A stretch of DNA of 64,000 nt from Diphasiastrum complanatum (lineage: Eukaryota; Streptophyta; Lycopodiopsida; Lycopodiales; Lycopodiaceae): assembly GCA_029204225.1 (NCBI GenBank), contig CM055105.1:49055688-49119687 (forward strand). Direction: 5' to 3'. The notes beneath the pieces were generated by a model. That model was not told where the DNA came from, made no database searches, and was given only the letters and a program-made list of their open reading frames with translations. The position numbers were made by a program, and so were the translations under genes. Positions 54,616 through 64,000 of this stretch are shown one piece after another. The stretch's first letter is position 1, and each line of letters opens with the position of its first letter.

Positions 54616-55639
54616 CAGTAAATAAAGCATCAGTCAGCGGATATTTATGATATGCATCAAATCAAATTTATCCAAATAAGACATGGTGTGTTTATACATA
54701 AATGCAAGAAATGAAACTAAAGAAATGCAATACTTGATATCTTAATCAACATTCATTTGTCAATAGCAATCCCATGTGTAGGCACAAATCTCACACACAA
54801 ATATCTTTATATGTATCTATATGTATCTACATATATCTATATATATAGATATATGATTAGACAATCCCAAATTTTTTTTAACCAAATTCTTTTAAAAAAT
54901 CATAAATTTTGTTGTTTAAACAAGACAAAATTTCAAGAGAGCATAGCAAACCTCTATGTCAAAAAAGTGAGTTTTGAGGACCTTGAATAGACCTACCATG
55001 ACCTACATGCATGATAGATTGCACACTACCAAATTACTCTTGATCAATTCGGATTTCGATGAGCTATCATATACAATATGGATCTAGGCAAGAGCTCTTA
55101 TACACATGAAAAAGTAATCATCATCCAAAGTCAAGCAAGTTTCATGCATATGCTTGAAAAAACTAAGTTATTTTCACTATGGAAGAGCCAAGCAAGCATT
55201 TTGCTCTTGGACAGAGAGATAAAATAAACAAGCTCTCAGGTAAAGAGAGAAAGGACAAGAGTATGCTAGTCAAAAACTTGATTAACTCTCAAAATTGTTG
55301 CAAGTACAATGAGACTCCACATCCATATAGTGGTAGCTGAAGCTCCTACACAATAAGGCATGTTGTCACTTCTAATCATGATTGTATCCATGATTTGCAC
55401 CTCATATTTTGGTTGGACCCCAAAAGTCAATGTGATGATGAATTTGACCTATGGTGTACTGTGCCAATTTGTGCTTCTACACTTTATGACATGTGTCAAC
55501 ACCTCTTAGGACTCGAGATGGATGTCTAATTGCCTGTCCTAATCATGCATTTTGATTTATACAAGTCATGATGAGATTGAGACCCAACCTCATGATGACA
55601 CTTGGCATGATTTGACTTGACTAGCTTTTGCTTACTTTC
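54616..55639. other. AT-rich, no gene seen
   Basis: Includes a (TATATC)-like patch at 54800-54855. No coding sequence is recognised. Confidence 0.3.
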
Positions 55640-55770
55640 ACATTGCTTTGAAAGACAAGCTATTCTAAGGCATGAATTAGCTAATGCAAATAGGCCTACT
55701 ACTCACACGTGGGAACATGCTCCACACGTGTGTGATTTACATTTGTTAGCCCAATCCACGTTATGAAATG
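55640..55770 (+). repeat. Sequence related to the solo LTR at 17279-18110
   Basis: actactcacacgtgggaacatgctccacacgtgtgtg at 55696-55732 parallels actattttcacatgtgggaacaagctccacacatgtgtg at about 18014-18052, with CACGTG here in place of CATGTG. Boundaries of a full LTR were not found. Confidence 0.55.
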
Positions 55771-56639
55771 CAACTAAAACAAGTGCATCATATTTGTGAT
55801 ACTGTAAACAAGGATGTCGAGTTCCCTTGACATGTACTTATCCAAAGTATCATCCCTATGCTTTAGATCCTTTGCCACCTTTAACTACCACTCTAGTGTT
55901 TTTTTTTTTTTTTTTGTATTCTAATGTCGAGGCTTCATATTATTTGATTTGATTCTCACTTGTATGACTTTACTTTACTTCCAAAACTAGTTTACAAAAA
56001 AAGTGATTCAAGTAAAGGACAACTCACTAATATTTCGCCCACTAAACCACATGCATTGTTCATCAAATGGTGTGTGAGCAAAATGTCTATTACATTCACA
56101 ATAATGTCATATCTTTTGGTAGATAGTCAAGGTATTGATCTTTCAACAAATATAAATTTTGGATCGTTTTAAAGAGCGAACAATATAAACTCGTGCAATT
56201 CACCACTATAAGCTCGGTTCCTGTCCAAAACAAATTTTGAATGACAATAAGAATTGAGTTTTTGTTTTGGGATAGCAATAGCTAATTCAACTAGTTTCAC
56301 TATGTACAATATGTACACTTAACATCGCATTATAATGTCAGACCAAGAAGGAGCACAAACTTCAATTGTCCACTTGAGCAATAGCCAGGTTTTTGAATCT
56401 GCAACTATGTGAGCATAGTTTGAACTATTATTTGAGTCCAACACTATGAAGGAAGCCTTGAAAATACTTTAACGTAGGTCTTAATGTTCTCCAACCAAGG
56501 AACAAGATCATTGAGAAAACAATATGCAACATTTTTCATTGTCCACCCATGGACTATTATAATTGACAAAAAGAATAAGCAACTTTGACTGAATTACATC
56601 CCATCGTCTTCAATTGAATCGCATTTGGTGAACCACTTA
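55771..56639. other. No gene seen
   Basis: AT-rich. A T tract of about 17 nt is at 55899. Confidence 0.3.
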
Positions 56640-57720
56640 CAATACGACATCATATTCTTGGTTGCTCCACTATCAATGTACTAAGTATTTGTATAGTCAT
56701 CACTTGACATCAAAGCTAATAGAAACATATCATAGCTATCATCCAGATAATCCTCTTTCTAATGTTATTGATTTACATAGTGTTTAACTTATCAATTTTT
56801 CTTATTTTGACATAAATCATGTTTTTTTTCTTCTTGCATTCTTTCTCCCAATGTCTAGGTTTATGACAATATCTGCAATTTTGAAATTTCTTTTGATTTG
56901 ATCACCACCTTGCTTGTTGTTAAAATTGCCACATCCACCTAATTGATTGAAGTTATTTCTTTTTTAATTACCGCCTCTTCTAGAAAATCGGCCTCTGCCT
57001 CTTATGACAAATGCTTAATCTAAAGAATGATTTCATAAGACTATAGTTCTCTTCTGTGCTCCTCATGTAGCAACAAAGCCCCTAATTCATTATAGGTGGG
57101 TAATATGCTATTTAGAAATATTGGTGACAAAACTCTGGCAAATTTCCTCCAAACTATCCATTTATGCTTAAAGGATCTCTTGTTCATTCACCAATTCATC
57201 GACTGCCACTAGTTGATCTCTTATATCTTTCACTTTGAGCAATTTTTCAGTAAGCTTCATCATTCATCCTCAAAAAGTGAAGTGTCATATTCAAGAAGAG
57301 AACTCTCAAGTTGTTAATAGACTGAAACATCTTCTTCAATTTATTACAAGCTTCCTAAAGACCCAATACATCCCTTTGTATACTATATAATTGCATCAGT
57401 CACGAATATATTGATGAAGGTTTGTGCCATGTGGCCTCTTCTATCAAAATTTTGCCAATATGAAGAATTGCACGAGTCTCTTTGCCTATTTATATGTCCC
57501 ATAGCTCGTTTCCCGTCACTTTGCTCTCAATCTAAAGTTCCAAACAAAGTAACTAGAAGTATATATATCTTCTAATTTACAACCTTTGAATAGAACACTA
57601 TCACTCATGGTAACCATTAAAGTCCTTTATATGATTCCGAAATTGGAAAATAACATATTTGCTACAAAATTAGCCAATCTTATCTCTGATGACACTTCAA
57701 TTTCATGCTTCATTGCAAGC
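56640..57720 (-). pseudogene. Ty1/copia gag and protease relic
   Basis: On the minus strand: a UBN2-type gag remnant at about 57350-57070 (KVKDIRDQLVAVDELVNEQE, then SLEEICQSFVTNIS); a clean zinc knuckle CRYCHKPRHWEKEC at 56878-56837; and the protease active site IDSGATKNMM at 56677-56648. Many stops and frame changes interrupt it. No integrase or RT follows to the left. Confidence 0.8.
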
Positions 57721-61600
<3,880 letters not shown>

Positions 61601-61679
61601 AGTTTTGTCAGTATGTTTCTTAATATTGTTTGTAATGAGTTGGGACACGCGTCCCATAATGGGAACCGATTTGCCATGC

Positions 61680-61869
61680 AACGGTAACCCCCAAATTATG
61701 ATTGTCTATATGTACTACCTTTCTTCCTTTTGTAAATACATTGTACATGTGAGTTCTTGGGGTTGTTGTGTACTCTCCCCTTATGCTATTTATTGAATCT
61801 ATTTGATGTTAGCCTATGAATCTAGCTATTGTATATTGCATAAACAATTTGCGACATGGTATTAGAGCC
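61680..61869 (+). repeat. 3' end of a copia 5' LTR and primer binding site
   Basis: The LTR end ...TTTGCGACA (to 61856) is followed at once by TGGTATTAGAGCC (61857-61869), one base different from the plant copia primer site. The LTR start was not located. The strand agrees with the integrase fragment at the right edge of the window. Confidence 0.75.
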
Positions 61870-62479
61870 TAGGTCAAAAGCAGTTCGATGTTAGTAGAGA
61901 GTTGAATTCGGGAGAATTTAAAGAACCAGTTACAATTGATTTGGCTATCAATCAGTCATGTTGTAGAAGAGAAAATTTGATTGCACAGGGTTTGCAAAAG
62001 GAGCTGCAAGGGACAATGATAGCTAGTTCTTAGCAATTTATGTGATCAATTTGGTGCAGGAAGAGAAAGAAGCTGCTTCTCAGTTTCTTGAGTTATAGAT
62101 GGAGTTCTCAAGTAAATCGAACTATTTGTATCCAATAGTGCACCAATTGATATTTCATCAGCTTTAGCTTAGATTTAGGAGAAGAGCCACCTACAGGGAG
62201 AAGAGAGTTGTCATAAAAATCTTAGAGAAAATATGAGTAAAGCCTAAGAAATTTTCTTCCCTAGCATATAAAGGTTTCCACGAAGAAATCACTCAGAGTG
62301 CATCAATAGTCATTTGTCCCTTTTAGGGAGCGTCTAATTGGCAATACATGGCAAAAATATGCTCGGTTTGGAGGAGATATTGGCTTTCAATTTGCCACCT
62401 TTTTTAGCCTATAGGTGCAGTTTTGAGCTATTTTAAGATGGCAAATGTGAACGAGTTGGTTTTGAGTAAGGCTATTTAA
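61870..62479 (+). other. Possible leader of the plus-strand copia element
   Basis: Follows the primer site; broken frames only. The switch to minus-strand copia sequence happens by about 62480. Confidence 0.35.
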
Positions 62480-63800
62480 ATGGTAACCTAGTCTGTTTAC
62501 CAACTAGACAGTCTTGACAGACAGGTAACTCGACTTTATCACGAGGATAGTTGAGATCAAGAACAATAGATTGTCTAGACATTTGTTGTACAACAGCATG
62601 ATTCAAGTGACCAAGTCTATAATGCCAAAGTAAACTTTTATTTGCATGAATAGAAGTACTGAGCCCCTGACTAGAGGCAGAAAAGCAACGACTTAATCTT
62701 TACAAGTATCCATGTCTCTTTCCAAATGCTAGGATCTTGCCTGTCCTATCATCTACTTTGCAATGATCACATTTAAATTCTACTCTATGTCATAGATCTG
62801 TGATTCTGCTTACATAGAGCAGATTCGTAGATAAATTTGGTACATACAGGACTTTAGAGAATAGCTTAGATTGATCATTTGCAAAGCTCAATCTCACATT
62901 ACCTTCACCTTTAATAGCTTTGTGCTATTGTCGCCAAGGTGAACATATTTATTGGTACTGTAAGGTGTATAGGACTTGAAATAGCCAATGAGGCTGGTCA
63001 TATGCTGAGTGGCACCGGAATTGAGGAACCAAGAACTGTCGCTAGATGCTTCTTGATGGCTGGTCATGAAGGCATCATGATCTGCTTTTTGAATAGGTTG
63101 TAGAGCTTTTGTAGCTGCATTTGCCACTTGATTCGACTGCCCCTTGCTGTTATTCTTTGCTTGCAGTATCCAGTAGTCTTGAATTTTGTGGTTGTTTCAC
63201 TTGTAGTATCTATAGAAGAGCTTCTTCTTCGTCTGTAGATTTTACCGTTCTTTGTGCTGTGCTAGTTTCTGGTTTTGCTTTGTTTGCTTCGGGCCTTTCT
63301 TCTTCTTCTGCTTAGTTGCGCTCTTCTTGGTGTACAAGGTGCGAGAATCAGCTGAGGAACTTGAGGTTTCATTCCTCCACGTGTCTTCCTGCAACAACAT
63401 AGTAATGACTCTCGAAAGAGTCAGTTCTGGATGTGTCATGATGGTCATCACCCAACTGTCGTATGAGCTTGGCAAGCTTGTAAGCAGTTGCATCACTGCG
63501 TCTTGGTCGTCTATGACAGATCCGACAGCCACCATTTGCTTCAGCAGGTTCTTGAATTGGTTGATGTGATTCTGTAGGGAATCACCATTTGCCATCTTGA
63601 GGGAGTAAAATTTCTTCCTAAGATGTATCTTGGAAGCTATATCTCACACTTTGTACAGTGTGCTCTAGATGTCCCAGACTTCTTTAGATGTCTGGGCCTA
63701 GGATACATGGCCGATCTAAGTATCCAAAATATTGAGGATGATCAGTGCAAAAGCCTTTCCATCCTTCAACTTCCATCTGGCAACTGCTGCGTCATCTGCT
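62480..63800 (-). pseudogene. Ty1/copia gag, protease and pre-integrase relic
   Basis: In order on the minus strand: gag (UBN2 type) at 63800-63242, with SLKMANGDSLQNHINQFKNL and LLTSLPSSYDSW; a degraded knuckle (about 63230-63190) in which Cys are replaced; the protease region at 63127-62894 with WFLNSGATQHMT, where the catalytic Asp is Asn; and the pre-integrase at about 62620-62500 (LGHLNHAVVQQM-like, in pieces). It lies in the opposite orientation to the LTR end at 61856 and the integrase at 63819, so it is a separate element. Confidence 0.85.
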
Positions 63801-63818
63801 TCGGATCAGCATATTGCT

Positions 63819-64000
63819 AGAGGATTGTTAGACATTGTACATTTAGACATTTGTGGCCCGATGAAAAATCCTTCGCTAAAGGATGCAAAGTATTTTATAG
63901 CTTTTATTGATGAATTTTCCAGAAGGACTATGGTGTACTTTATAAAGAAAAAATCAGAGGCCTTAAATTGCTTCAAGATCTTCAAGGAGCATGTAGAAAA
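63819..64000 (+). pseudogene. Ty1/copia integrase core fragment, cut by window edge
   Basis: Reads LLDIVHLDICGPMKNPSLKD, then KYFIAFIDEFSRRTMVYFIK and EALNCFKIFKEHVE. These are the copia integrase start with the first catalytic Asp (H-x-D) and the FID(D/E)FSR motif. It begins abruptly next to the minus-strand gag and continues beyond the window. Whether the rest is intact cannot be seen. Confidence 0.85.

Overview
The window looks like nuclear DNA of a land plant with a large, repeat-filled genome. The evidence is Ty1/copia and Ty3/gypsy retrotransposons of plant type, a CACTA-type tnp2 transposase relic, an ATL-type RING-H2 gene, and a nuclear gene for a plastid-targeted protein of cyanobacterial ancestry (DUF1825 family). 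I lean towards a fern or other seed-free plant, but the sequence does not fix the species. No bacterial-type operon, CRISPR array, rRNA or convincing tRNA was seen.

Layout. 1-5470: two decayed Ty3/gypsy gag/pol stretches on the minus strand. 5796-6410: an array of a short G-rich motif. 7742-8119: a MITE with about 35-bp terminal inverted repeats (TIRs); further copies lie at 19886-20266 and, truncated, at 43976-44096. 8580-9490: C-terminal part of a probable non-LTR retroelement protein. 12325-18354: a nearly complete copia element on the minus strand with both LTRs, primer binding site and polypurine tract; a solo LTR sits inside its 5' LTR, and most of its reverse transcriptase is replaced by an unrelated sequence. 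22141-23073: a second TIR family. 23804-24394: the RING-H2 gene. 25812-30531: CACTA transposon debris plus a gypsy chromodomain fragment. 33576-35492: a long intact gene of unknown function. 37620-43630: a three-gene cluster. 43976-48963: a copia relic fused to gypsy sequence, then two more LTRs. 50899-51429: the DUF1825 gene. 56640-57720 and 61680-64000: further copia relics.

The most remarkable locus is 40338-42095, a four-exon gene that splices cleanly to a predicted 479-residue protein. Its first about 125 residues are a histone H3-like tail and histone fold. Its C-terminal third is a Ulp1/SENP-type (C48) cysteine protease domain with His, Gln and Cys in place but the catalytic Asp position apparently changed. 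Upstream lies a 260-bp array of eight CACGTG palindromes ending 10 bp before a TATA box. Broken, minus-strand, multi-exon genes flank it on both sides, which suggests a mobile element carrying an H3-protease fusion, or a recent fusion gene among transposon remains.

The second unusual system is a copia lineage in which an unrecognised protein-coding segment occupies the place of the reverse transcriptase (13203-14040, minus). A longer copy (44098-45620, plus) lies directly upstream of an LTR of the same family, so the association is not a single accident.

All homology statements come from reading motifs by eye. No database search or computed alignment was possible.
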